Part shown: positions 6,769-14,169 of the stretch, piece after piece
Layout of the letters: every line of letters starts with the position of its first letter
Numbering within the stretch: position 1 is the first letter of the stretch
From: JAIVGV01 sp035295985
GTDB taxonomy: Bacteria; Acidobacteriota; Blastocatellia; Pyrinomonadales; Pyrinomonadaceae
Direction of reading: 5' to 3'
Assembly (NCBI GenBank): GCA_035295985.1
Contig: DATHBT010000359.1
Span: 1-22,698 of the forward strand
Length of the DNA: 22,698 nt
Program-made: the position numbers and the translations under genes
The notes under the pieces: model-generated
The model's database searches: none
What the model saw: only the letters and a program-made list of their open reading frames with translations
Told to the model about the DNA's origin: nothing

Positions 6769-7862
6769 CCTCTGAGCGGCTTGCCGGCAGACGTGATCGA
6801 GTTGAGCTTCGCCTCGACGCGCTTGAGAATCTCCGGGGGGAGCGGGGCGTAGTCGAGCGCGCGCGCATGCTCCGTGCCGTCGTGGAGCGCCCACCAGAGG
6901 AAGTCCACGACGGCCTTGCCCTTGGCGGCGTCGCGCTGCTCCCTGTGCAGCAGGACGTAGGTGTAACTCGCGATGGGGTAAGCCTGCGCGCCCGCCGCGT
7001 TCGTGACCGAGACGCGCAAGTCCTCCGGCGTTGTCGCCACCGACTCGGCCGCCGCGGCCGTGACGGCGTCGAGCGAAGGCTCGACGAAGTTGCCCGCCGC
7101 GTTCTTCAGAAGCGCCACGGGAAGCCGTGCCTGCCGCGCGAAAGCCAGCTCGACGTACCCGATGGTGTTCGGCTGCTGCTTGATCATCCCCGTCACGCCC
7201 TCGTTGCCCTTGCCGCCCTGCCCCACGGGCCACGTCGGCGCTTTGTTCACGCCGACACGCTGCTTCCACTCGGGGCTGACCTTCGACAGGTAATCGGTGA
7301 AGACGGCCGACGTTCCGCTGCCGTCCGAGCGGTGGACGACGCCGATCTGCGCGTCCGGGAGCTGCACGCCCGCGTTGTCGGCCGCGACGCGCGGATCGTT
7401 CCAGCGCGTGATCCTGCCCAGGAAGATGTCGGCCAGCACGTCGGGCGAGAAGCGCAGGGGCTGCGAGACGCCGGAGAGGTTGTAGGTGACGACGACCGCG
7501 CCGAGCGCCGTCGGGATGTGGACGACCTCGCCCTGCACCTTCTGTAGCTCCTCGTCGGTCATCGCCTGATCGGTCGCGCCGAAGTCGATTGTGCCTTCGG
7601 AGAACTGCTTGACGCCCGCGCCCGACCCCGTCGATTGGTAGTCGATTGAAGCCGACGCATTGACCCGCCTGTACTCGCTCAGCCACTTCTGGTAGAGCGG
7701 CGCGGGGAACGACGCGCCCGCGCCCTGCACGCGCGCCGACGAGCTGCCGCCCGACGGGCCGCCGCCGCCGCGCGGGCCGCAGGCGGCCGTGAGCGCGAGC
7801 GCGAGGGCGCAAGCGGCGGAGGCGAACGCGCCGCCGCGGGTCTTCAGCTTTTGAAGGTTCAT
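6765..7862 (-). CDS. pstS: Phosphate-binding lipoprotein PstS
   Basis: Periplasmic phosphate receptor that delivers phosphate to PstCA. From ATG 7862 it has 365 residues. AGGAGA upstream makes this start better than the in-frame one at 7895. A lipoprotein-type signal peptide ends in ALTAAC with the candidate lipidated Cys28; Thr at -3 is slightly off the lipobox consensus. The mature N-terminus has the PstS signature GAGASFPAPLYQKW. Ligand-loop motifs SIDYQSTGSGAGVKQF, DFGATDQAM and HRSDGSGTSAVFTDYLS are present. It is the first gene of the operon and lies about 58 bp downstream of a four-unit Pho box, so strong induction under phosphate limitation is expected. Confidence 0.96.
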   Translation of the reverse strand: MNLQKLKTRGGAFASAACALALALTAACGPRGGGGPSGGSSSARVQGAGASFPAPLYQKWLSEYRRVNASASIDYQSTGSGAGVKQFSEGTIDFGATDQAMTDEELQKVQGEVVHIPTALGAVVVTYNLSGVSQPLRFSPDVLADIFLGRITRWNDPRVAADNAGVQLPDAQIGVVHRSDGSGTSAVFTDYLSKVSPEWKQRVGVNKAPTWPVGQGGKGNEGVTGMIKQQPNTIGYVELAFARQARLPVALLKNAAGNFVEPSLDAVTAAAAESVATTPEDLRVSVTNAAGAQAYPIASYTYVLLHREQRDAAKGKAVVDFLWWALHDGTEHARALDYAPLPPEILKRVEAKLNSITSAGKPLRG

Positions 7863-7903
7863 TCGGGTACTCTCCTGGCGATGCCGGGCCTGCAAAACAC
7901 GCT

Positions 7904-7959
7904 AGGTTAAGCCCCGGCTGTTACGGCGGCCTGAATTCGACCTTAAATCTGTGTTAACT
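7904..7959 (-). promoter_or_regulatory. Pho box and -10 of the pstS operon
   Basis: On the minus strand four 7-bp half-sites sit in exact 11-bp register: AGTTAAC (7959-7953), ATTTAAG (7948-7942), AATTCAG (7937-7931) and CCGTAAC (7926-7920). Ten bases later is TAACCT (7909-7904), fitting a -10 element, about 42 bp before the pstS ATG. Direct heptamers with 4-bp spacers that replace the -35 are the known PhoB-box layout; the half-site here differs from the enterobacterial CTGTCAT. The same four-unit layout with identical first two half-sites precedes the receptor gene. Confidence 0.75.
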
Positions 7960-7982
7960 GAGGTGCAGGAGATCAGGCGGCT

Positions 7983-8000
7983 GTAACCGAAAGGTTAATG
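7983..8000 (-). promoter_or_regulatory. Upstream auxiliary pair / inverted repeat at the pstS promoter
   Basis: Minus strand CATTAAC-CTTT-CGGTTAC has 7-4-7 spacing; it also reads as an inverted repeat (TAACC-gaaa-GGTTA) on the plus strand. It lies 23 bp upstream of the main array and out of its 11-bp register. It could be a second activator site or an operator for another protein. Confidence 0.35.
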
Positions 8001-8040
8001 TGGGGCTGGAAAAGAATGAAACTTTATGGCCGCGCGGGCG

Positions 8041-8123
8041 TCAGACTAGGCGGTGCTCGTCGCCTTAGTCTCAGGTGGGCTCCTCTAGGGGGCGGGTACT
8101 GCGGGCGGGGCTTCGGCCCCGCC
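8041..8123. terminator. Two hairpins downstream of the small membrane ORF
   Basis: A perfect 8-bp stem (GGCGGGGC, 8104-8111, with GCCCCGCC, 8116-8123) closes a TTCG loop. A second hairpin (about 8041-8072, AGACTA-GGCG pairing with CGCC-TTAGTCT with one bulge) follows in the minus-strand direction. Neither has a clear U-tract. They would insulate the pstS promoter from transcription of the 8157-8402 gene. Confidence 0.4.
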
Positions 8124-8156
8124 TCTCAACTTCTCACTCTAAACTTGCCTTCCCGC

Positions 8157-8402
8157 TTACCCTCTGCCATCTTCGACCGTATTAATCCGCCCGCCCGCCG
8201 TCTTCTGCTCCCGCGCGCGGTGCCGCCTGCGTCGCAGGAGCACGAGGGCCGCGCCCGCGCCGGCGCAGAGCACCGCGGCGGCGGCGGCCCGACGGCCCGC
8301 GAAGCCCGCGACGAGGGCCAGAAGGAAGATGAGCGTGCCGGGTGGGGCGAAGGCGAGGAAGCCTGCGAGTAGGAGGGCCGCGATCCGCTTGGGGCTTTTC
8401 AT
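8157..8402 (-). CDS. Small hypothetical membrane protein
   Basis: An 81-residue frame with a positively charged N-terminus (MKSPKR), a hydrophobic segment (about 7-25), a second one after FAPPG (about 23-34), a third Ala/Val-rich one (about 39-56), then a strongly basic stretch LLRRRRHRAREQK. This fits a small two- to three-helix inner-membrane protein under the positive-inside rule. I do not recognise a family. No Shine-Dalgarno is visible before ATG 8402. It is divergent from the GT2 gene and lies upstream of the pstS promoter on the same strand. GC-rich DNA gives spurious open frames, so this is tentative. Confidence 0.42.
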   Translation of the reverse strand: MKSPKRIAALLLAGFLAFAPPGTLIFLLALVAGFAGRRAAAAAVLCAGAGAALVLLRRRRHRAREQKTAGGRINTVEDGRG

Positions 8403-8546
8403 CGTTGACGGCCGGCGGGCGCTTTGGCGGGCCGCGGCGGGCCATCATCCTACCACAGCGCACGGGGGAGCCTCATGCGCGAGGTCGTGCGCGGCCGGAG
8501 AGGGCGGATTCAAGGAAAGGTTCGGGGCGGGTCCCGGGTCGCCGTC

Positions 8547-9254
8547 ATGGCCGAGAGCATCAGCGTCTTTTTCCCAGCCTACAACGACGAGGCGACCATC
8601 GGCTCGCTCGTCGGCGACGCGCTCGCCGTCCTGCCGTCGCTCGCAGAAGACTTCGAGGTGATCGTCGTCAACGACGGCAGCACCGACCGCACCGGCGCGG
8701 TGCTCGACGCGCTGGCGCGCGCCGATCCGCGCGTGAGAGTCGTCCACCACGAGTCGAACCGCGGCTACGGCGGCGCGCTGCGGACGGGCTTCGCCAGCGC
8801 CGCCAAGGAACTCGTCTTCTACACCGACGGCGACGGTCAGTACGACGTGCGCGAGATCGCTCTGCTGCGCCCGCTGCTCACCGAAGGGGTTGACGTAGTC
8901 AACGGCTATAAGATAAAACGGGCGGACGATTGGCGGCGTAAGGCTATCGGCGCGACTTACAACCGCCTCGTGCGACTTCTATTCAGCATCCCAATTCGCG
9001 ACGTTGACTGCGATTTCCGCCTGATCCGCCGCCGCGCGGTCGAGCGGATCGAACTCGTCTCTTCGAGCGGCAGCATCTGCGTGGAGCTGGTGCACAAGCT
9101 GCACCGCGCGGGCTGCGTCTTCGCCGAAGTGCCCGTCCACCACTACCCGCGCGCGCACGGGCGGTCGCAGTTTTTCACCCTCCGGCGCGTCGGGCGCACC
9201 GCGCTCGATCTCGTGTCGCTGCGGCTGAGGGCGGCCGCGCCGGGCGGGGCGTAG
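8547..9254 (+). CDS. GT2 glycosyltransferase, dolichol/undecaprenyl-phosphate mannosyltransferase-like
   Basis: Likely transfers a hexose from a nucleotide sugar to polyprenyl phosphate on the cytoplasmic face, making a lipid-linked donor for GT-C enzymes. About 235 residues from ATG 8547. The GT-A fold is shown by SVFFPAYNDEATIGSLV, VIVVNDGSTDRT (38-49), NRGYGGALRTGF and the metal-binding DGDGQYD (94-100); DVDCDFRLIRR and a basic C-terminus follow. The single domain without membrane helices resembles DPM1-type enzymes. Starts at 8424 or 8475 would add Arg/Gly-rich residues outside the fold, so I prefer 8547, though its ribosome-binding site is weak. It opens a plus-strand block with an SDR, a GT-C-like protein and an aminotransferase. 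Sugar and acceptor are unknown. Confidence 0.85.
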   Translation: MAESISVFFPAYNDEATIGSLVGDALAVLPSLAEDFEVIVVNDGSTDRTGAVLDALARADPRVRVVHHESNRGYGGALRTGFASAAKELVFYTDGDGQYDVREIALLRPLLTEGVDVVNGYKIKRADDWRRKAIGATYNRLVRLLFSIPIRDVDCDFRLIRRRAVERIELVSSSGSICVELVHKLHRAGCVFAEVPVHHYPRAHGRSQFFTLRRVGRTALDLVSLRLRAAAPGGA

Positions 9255-9305
9255 CGGCCGGGGCAAGGGGGCGGCTCTTCCCAGACCGTCTTACACGAAG
9301 GCCAA

Positions 9306-10349
9306 ATGAACAGGCACAGACAGTTCGGCGAGTACGACGGGCGCTCGGCGCTCGTCACGGGCGGCCTCGGTTTCATCGGCAGCAACCTCGTGCGCCGCCT
9401 CGTCGAGATGGGCGTCAAGGTCGCCGTGCTCGACGCGCTGATGCCCGATCAGGGCGGCAACCCCTACAACCTGCGCGACCTCCTCGGCCAGATCGAAGTC
9501 CACACGGCCGACATGCGCGACCCGAAGGCCGTCAACCACCTGGTCGGCGGCGTGGACTACGTCTTCAACCTGGCGGGCAGCGTCAGCCACCTCGACTCGA
9601 TGCGGCAGCCGCTGCGCGACCTGGAGCTGAACTGCGCCGCGCACCTCACGCTGCTCGAGGCGTGCCGCCACTTCAACCCGCACGTCAAGATCGTCTTCAC
9701 CAGCACGCGGCAGGTTTACGGCCGGCCCGTCTACCTGCCGCTCGACGAGCAGCACCGCGTCGCGCCGCTCGACATCAACGGCATCAACAAGCTCGCCGCC
9801 GAGCACTACCACCTGCTCTACCACCGCGCCTACGCCACGCGCACCGTCTGCCTGCGGCTGACGAACACCTACGGGCCGCGCCAGCTCCTCCACCACAGCC
9901 GTCACGGCTTCATCGCCTGGTTCATCCGGCAGGCCATGGACGGCGGCGTCATCGAGCTGTTCGGCGAGGGCCGCCAGCGGCGCGACATGAACTACGTGGA
10001 CGACGTGGTCGAGGCGCTGCTGCTCGCCGGCGCGAGCGAGGAGGCCGAGGGCGAGATCTACAACCTCGGCGCCGACGAACCCGTCTCGCTCGCCGAGCTG
10101 GCCGAGGAGCTGATCTCGATCACCGGGCGCGGGACGGTGCGGCGCGTCCCGTTCCCGCCGGAGCAGCAGTTGATCGACGTGGGCAACACTCATTCGAGCT
10201 ACGCCAAGATCGAGTCGGCGCTGGGCTGGCGCCCGCGCACGCCGCTGCGCGAAGGGCTTGAGCGCACGGTCGAGTTCTACCAACAGCACCGCGCGCACTA
10301 CTGGAAGCCGGACGCCGATCCGTTTTCCCGATCCCAGAAGACGGCGTGA
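9306..10349 (+). CDS. NAD-dependent epimerase/dehydratase-family SDR lacking the catalytic Tyr
   Basis: Extended-SDR nucleotide-sugar enzyme of 347 residues. The Rossmann motif is TGGLGFIGSN (G19, G22, G25); VFNLAG and FTSTRQVYG (131-139) follow, then substrate-side motifs LRLTNTYGPRQ and GRQRRDMNYVDDV. The usual catalytic YxxxK reads NGINK (158-162): the Lys is kept but the Tyr position is Asn. This looks like a subfamily trait rather than a sequencing error, because all surrounding motifs are intact. Product chemistry (epimerase, dehydratase or reductase) cannot be assigned. The last 32 residues (316-347) recur, 25 of 32 identical, at the C-terminus of the next gene. It lies 51 bp after the GT2 gene and is probably co-transcribed. 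Confidence 0.85.
   Translation: MNRHRQFGEYDGRSALVTGGLGFIGSNLVRRLVEMGVKVAVLDALMPDQGGNPYNLRDLLGQIEVHTADMRDPKAVNHLVGGVDYVFNLAGSVSHLDSMRQPLRDLELNCAAHLTLLEACRHFNPHVKIVFTSTRQVYGRPVYLPLDEQHRVAPLDINGINKLAAEHYHLLYHRAYATRTVCLRLTNTYGPRQLLHHSRHGFIAWFIRQAMDGGVIELFGEGRQRRDMNYVDDVVEALLLAGASEEAEGEIYNLGADEPVSLAELAEELISITGRGTVRRVPFPPEQQLIDVGNTHSSYAKIESALGWRPRTPLREGLERTVEFYQQHRAHYWKPDADPFSRSQKTA
10254..10349 (+). repeat. Copy A of duplicated epimerase/aminotransferase junction
   Basis: The last 32 codons of the epimerase, including the stop. It aligns without gaps to 11938-12033 (copy B); over the 93 bp from the CTT/CTG codon I count 17 mismatches, about 82% identity. In the other frame it reads like a degraded aminotransferase start (ACG in place of ATG, GGAAG in place of GGAGG). 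Confidence 0.85.
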
Positions 10350-10416
10350 GCGCGCGGCGGGATTCTGAAAAAATTCACTTTAGAGACGGAAGGCCCGCGG
10401 CAAGCTCAGGGATGAG

Positions 10417-12033
10417 ATGTCAGAAAAACTTTCGGGTCGTTTTAAAAGAAACTCGTCAACCCTCATCTACGCCGGGACGGGAATTTTAAGCGCCCTGCTC
10501 TTGTCCGTAATAACCTCACGCCTCCTTTACCCCTTCGACACCGGCAACTACGAAGCCTTCAACTGGCAGCCCGCGCAGCACCTCCTGGCGGGCAAAAATC
10601 CGTACTCCTTCGCCCTCACCCCGCCCTACAGCATGACGCCTTACGGCATCGTTTTTTACGCCCTGCTGGCAATCGGCGTAGAACTTTTCGGCCTTCAGTT
10701 GTCGTGGGGAAGAATTTTATCGGTTGCGGCTTTTGCCGCCTGCCTCTGGGCGGTTGTGAAAATCACGAAAATAATAACGCGAAGCAAAGAAGCGTCCCTG
10801 GTCGCGCTCCTGGCGGGCCTGGCGGCCTTTCCCGCGGAGGGGTGGGTCGCGGTAGTGCGCCCCGATTTGATCGCGCTGGCCTTCTCGCTGGCCGCCCTGT
10901 ACCTCGTCTTCAATCTTAAGGACGACCGGAGTAACCTCCGGGGGCTGGCCGGCGCGGTTCTGTTGTCGGCGGCCGCCTTCTTTACCAAGCAAACATTCTT
11001 ACTGGTCGTGGCCGTCGGCGCCCTGCGTCTTCTGCAATTAAGAAAATGGCGCGAGGCCGTCTGGCTCGTCTCGGCGTTCGCAGTTCTGGCCGGCGTCGGA
11101 ATCTTTTTCCTGAACTACACGTCTTCGGGCGGCTACGTCTGGCAGCATTTTATACACGCGAGGAGACTGCCTTTCAGCCCGGCCCAGTCGCTGTACCTGG
11201 TCGTCGAGATGTTGAAATTACCGACGGTCATGATTTTTGTGCTCTCACTGCTGATCCTTGCTTACCGAAGGCGCGAGGCCCTTCGCGGGCCGAGCAGCGG
11301 ACGACTGTCCGACGTTTCGAGATCGCCGAAGGCGCTGGTTGTGTTTTATTTTCTGCTCTCGTTCGCCTGGTCGTTTCTTTCGTCAGGCAGGGCGGGGGCG
11401 AGCTTCAACTACTACCTCGAAAATTCCCTGGTCATGGCGATCTGTTTCGCCCTGATTTACGACAGTTTCAAACGGAATGGCCTACAGCCGGCGGCTTCTG
11501 TAATGGTTGTTCTGTTGACGTGCGGCGGGGCATTCCAACTGGCGCGCGTCTCGCGGGGCGAGTATTTCCGCTGGCAGGCTCTGAGCTATTACCGCGAAAT
11601 CTACGAGACGGCGGCGGCGCTGACGCCGCCCGACGGTGTTTGCGTCAGCGTGTACGCCGAACTGGTCGTTCGGAACGGGTGCCAGCTTCATTTCGGTGAT
11701 TTCGGAGAATACGTCGGCGGGTGGTCGCCGGAACTCGGCGAGATTTTTGAAAGGGAGTTGAAAGCCGGGCGCTACTCGTTGATTATCTGGAACAGGGACG
11801 ATCTGCAAAGCCAATTTCCGAACTATCAATTGCTGCCCATGTCGCAAAGCCCGCCGGAAAGATTTTCCCCCGTCTATCTGTACGTACGCCGCGGCCCCGC
11901 TTCCGCCCCCGTGACGTGGCGCGGCACGGCTCGCGGGGGGCTGGAGCGGACAGTCGAGTTCTACCGCCGACGCCGCGCGCACTACTGGAGGCCGGATGCC
12001 GATCAGTTTTCTCGATCTCAAAAGGCAGCATGA
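10417..12033 (+). CDS. GT-C/GT39-like integral membrane glycosyltransferase with chimeric C-terminus
   Basis: Probable polyprenyl-phosphate-sugar-dependent glycosyltransferase of the inner membrane. 538 residues with about ten hydrophobic segments spread over roughly 15-380 and a soluble C-terminal part. The first loop (DTGNYEAFNWQPAQHLLAGK, then NPYS and MTPYG) and RPDLIALAFSLAALYLVF resemble GT39/ArnT-like proteins; no specific substrate can be named. Start ATG 10417 has AGGGA upstream. Base composition differs visibly from its neighbours, with many AAA, TTT, ATT and TTA codons in otherwise GC-rich DNA, suggesting transfer. Residues 507-538 copy the epimerase C-terminus, so the original C-terminus was probably near residue 500. 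It overlaps the aminotransferase start by 38 bp. It may use the lipid-linked sugar made by the GT2 enzyme. Confidence 0.75.
   Translation: MSEKLSGRFKRNSSTLIYAGTGILSALLLSVITSRLLYPFDTGNYEAFNWQPAQHLLAGKNPYSFALTPPYSMTPYGIVFYALLAIGVELFGLQLSWGRILSVAAFAACLWAVVKITKIITRSKEASLVALLAGLAAFPAEGWVAVVRPDLIALAFSLAALYLVFNLKDDRSNLRGLAGAVLLSAAAFFTKQTFLLVVAVGALRLLQLRKWREAVWLVSAFAVLAGVGIFFLNYTSSGGYVWQHFIHARRLPFSPAQSLYLVVEMLKLPTVMIFVLSLLILAYRRREALRGPSSGRLSDVSRSPKALVVFYFLLSFAWSFLSSGRAGASFNYYLENSLVMAICFALIYDSFKRNGLQPAASVMVVLLTCGGAFQLARVSRGEYFRWQALSYYREIYETAAALTPPDGVCVSVYAELVVRNGCQLHFGDFGEYVGGWSPELGEIFERELKAGRYSLIIWNRDDLQSQFPNYQLLPMSQSPPERFSPVYLYVRRGPASAPVTWRGTARGGLERTVEFYRRRRAHYWRPDADQFSRSQKAA
11938..12033 (+). repeat. 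Copy B of duplicated epimerase/aminotransferase junction
   Basis: Second copy of the 96-bp segment, here fused in frame to the membrane protein and containing the functional aminotransferase ATG (11996) with GGAGG 4 nt upstream. Together with copy A it flanks the lower-GC membrane-protein gene as a direct repeat. Confidence 0.85.
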
Positions 12034-13117
12034 GGAGGTCGGGGGCGAGATGGCGGCGGCCGTAGGGCGCGTGCTGGCCGGCGGCGCGTACATCCTCGGC
12101 CGCGAGGTCGAAGCCTTCGAGCGGGAGTGGGCGCGCAGGTGCGGCGTGCGGGGCTGCGCCGGGGTGGCGAACGGCACGGACGCGCTCGCGCTGGCACTCG
12201 TCGCCTCCGGCGCGGTGCGCCCCGGCCGGCGCGACGAAGTGATCACCGCGCCGCTCACCGCCGGCTACACCGCCCTCGCAGTCCTGAACGCCGGCGGCGT
12301 CCCCGCCTTCGCCGACATAGACCCCGAAACCTGCACGCTCGACCCGCGCGGCCTTGAGCGCGCGCTCACGCCGCGCACGCGCGCCGTCGTCCCCGTGCAC
12401 CTCTACGGGCGCATGGCCGACATGGAGGCAATCAATGACTTCGCCGCGCGCCGCGGTCTGATAGTCGTAGAGGACGCGGCACAGGCGCACGGGGCGCGGC
12501 TCAAAGGGCGCGCCGCGGGGGCCTGGGGCCACGCCGCCGCTTTCAGCTTCTACCCGACGAAGAACCTCGGCGCTTACGGCGACGGCGGGGCCGTCACCTC
12601 CGACGACTCGCGCCTGATCGAGCGCGTCAAAGAGCTGAGACAGGGCGGCCACCCGGCGGCACTCGCCGGCCAAGTGGCGGGCCGCAACTCGCGCCTCGAC
12701 GAGGTGCAGGCGGCTGCCCTGCGCGTTAAGCTCAGGCGGCTGGCCGCGTGGAACAGGCGACGTCGTCAGCTCGCGGGCATGTACCGCCGGCTGCTTGCGC
12801 GGGCCGCGCGCCGGCTCGTGCTCCCCGGGCCGCCCGCCGACGCCGGGTCGCACGTCTTCCACCTCTACGTCGTGCGCCACGCGGAGCGCGACCGCCTGCG
12901 CGCGCACCTCGCGGCGCGCGGCGTCGAGACTTTGATCCACTACCCCGCGCCGCTCCACCGCCTGCCCCTCTTCCGACGCCGCGGCCAGCACGCGCTCCCG
13001 GCGGCCGAACGTCTGATCGATGAAATCCTCTCGCTGCCCCTCTACCCGCAGCTCCGCGACGAAGAGCTGCGCGCCGTGGCCGACGCCGTCCTCGAATTTG
13101 AGGCGCGGCACAAGTAG
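11996..13117 (+). CDS. DegT/DnrJ/EryC1/StrS-family PLP-dependent sugar aminotransferase
   Basis: Predicted to transaminate a keto-sugar nucleotide (or related keto substrate) using PLP. 373 residues, normal for the family. The N-terminus MPISFLDLKRQHEEV is typical. Further motifs are GVANGTDALALAL (cofactor phosphate contact), VPVHLYGRMADM, VVEDAAQAHGA (D160 contacts the pyridine nitrogen), and FSFYPTKNLGAYGDGG with Schiff-base Lys K189. SRLDEVQAAALRVKL and HVFHLYVVR in the C-terminal half also fit. The start overlaps the membrane-protein gene by 38 bp in another frame, with GGAGG upstream. A keto-sugar from the upstream SDR would be a natural substrate, but that is inference. Confidence 0.93.
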   Translation: MPISFLDLKRQHEEVGGEMAAAVGRVLAGGAYILGREVEAFEREWARRCGVRGCAGVANGTDALALALVASGAVRPGRRDEVITAPLTAGYTALAVLNAGGVPAFADIDPETCTLDPRGLERALTPRTRAVVPVHLYGRMADMEAINDFAARRGLIVVEDAAQAHGARLKGRAAGAWGHAAAFSFYPTKNLGAYGDGGAVTSDDSRLIERVKELRQGGHPAALAGQVAGRNSRLDEVQAAALRVKLRRLAAWNRRRRQLAGMYRRLLARAARRLVLPGPPADAGSHVFHLYVVRHAERDRLRAHLAARGVETLIHYPAPLHRLPLFRRRGQHALPAAERLIDEILSLPLYPQLRDEELRAVADAVLEFEARHK

Positions 13118-13181
13118 AAACGGTAAGGGCGAAGGGAAGCCGAGCAGCCTTTCCTTCGCCCTCCGCCACTCTGCCTTCACC
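13118..13181. terminator. Hairpin between convergent aminotransferase and methyltransferase genes
   Basis: GGGCGAAGGGAAGC (13127-13140) pairs with CCTTTCCTTCGCCC (13148-13161) around a short loop, with 9 perfect outer pairs. No T-run follows on either strand. Its position between convergent genes fits a bidirectional terminator. It resembles a degenerate member of the window's repeat hairpins. Confidence 0.5.
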
Positions 13182-13955
13182 TTAATCTCCGGGCGGCTTC
13201 TCCGCTATACAAATGGCCGAAAGGCCGGCAGGCAATTTCGCGCCGGGCCGCCTGAGCAGAGTCGCTTCGGCGGCGAGCGCCGAGGCGAGCGCGCGGTTGA
13301 GCCACTCGTAGCCCGGCGGGAGGGGCTTTACGTCGGAGCCGCTGTCGGCGAGGCCGACGCGCTTGAGCACCAGTCGCCTAAGCGCCGCCGCCGGGAGGAG
13401 CAGGGTGTTGGCGTACGTCGCGCGACTTACGCGGAAGCCGGCGCGCTCAAGCCTCTCGGCGAGTTGATCGAGGGTGTAACGCCGCTGCGTGCCGAGCGCC
13501 TCGTCGTGGCCGCTGCGCATCCACTCGTAGGCTGCGGCGCGCACGAAGGCGACGCCGCCCGGCCGCAGCACGCGGAACATCTCGCGCATCGCCGTCTCGT
13601 CCGAACCCTCGCCGGGCAGTTGCACCAGCACGTCGAAGCTCGTCACCAGGTCGAAGGAGGCGTCGGCGAAGGGCAGGGCCGTCACAGACGCCTGCGTCAC
13701 GTCGCGCAGGCCGCGCTCGCGGCAGAAGGCGAGCGCGTCGTGCGAGAGATCGACGCCCGCCGCGCGCCCGCCGCGCGCGTAGCGTTCGAGCCAGTTGAGC
13801 ATGCCGCCGGTTCCGCAGCCCGCGTCGAGCACGTCCCTGGCGCGACCGGGCGGGCAGGCCGGGTCGAGCAGCGCGGCCGTCACCTCGCGCATCCCGACGA
13901 ACCACCAGAGGCTCTCCTCCAGCGCGTACAGGTCGGCGTAATCCTGAGACCGCAA
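13182..13955 (-). CDS. Class I SAM-dependent methyltransferase
   Basis: Methyltransferase of the UbiE/Methyltransf_11 type; substrate unknown. From TTG 13955 it has 257 residues. I prefer this start because GGAGG lies 5 nt upstream and the family motif DYADLYALEESLWWFVGMR follows at once. A GTG at 14048 would add 31 residues with no family similarity. The SAM-binding motif I VLDAGCGTGGML is at about 42-53; the acidic residue after strand 2 is in AAGVDLSHDAL. ASVTALPFADASFDLVTSFDVL and MFRVLRPGGVAFVRAAA are the usual motifs II-III. It is convergent with the sugar-amine genes and may modify the same glycan or lipid. Confidence 0.85.
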   Translation of the reverse strand: MRSQDYADLYALEESLWWFVGMREVTAALLDPACPPGRARDVLDAGCGTGGMLNWLERYARGGRAAGVDLSHDALAFCRERGLRDVTQASVTALPFADASFDLVTSFDVLVQLPGEGSDETAMREMFRVLRPGGVAFVRAAAYEWMRSGHDEALGTQRRYTLDQLAERLERAGFRVSRATYANTLLLPAAALRRLVLKRVGLADSGSDVKPLPPGYEWLNRALASALAAEATLLRRPGAKLPAGLSAICIAEKPPGD

Positions 13956-14144
13956 ACGAACCTCCGTCGAATGAAGCGAGGCGGACGCGCCGCACGCTCC
14001 GGCTTTACGCCCCGCCGCCGTGAGCGAGCATCCAGGGGCTTCAACCACGTCCCTCTTATTCTAACGTCCGGGGAAGGCGGGAGCGCTTGGGCCAGTCTCA
14101 GCGGACTGCGTCGCCCTGATGAACCGGGAAGAGAGGCGAGAGTT

Positions 14145-14166
14145 AAAACCGTGCGCGGCCCGCGCG
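14145..14166 (-). terminator. Weak hairpin plus T-run after the PiT gene
   Basis: In the minus-strand direction GCGCG-ggc-CGCGC (14165-14153) is followed a few bases on by a TTTT run (14148-14145), just after the PiT stop at 14170. The stem is only 5 bp, so this is a weak rho-independent terminator candidate. Confidence 0.35.
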
Positions 14167-14169
14167 TCT

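Noticed and set aside
10254..12033. Membrane-protein gene as an IS or transposon cargo
   Set aside because: No transposase, terminal inverted repeats or short target-site duplication; the flanking repeat is a coding junction, pointing to recombination rather than transposition.
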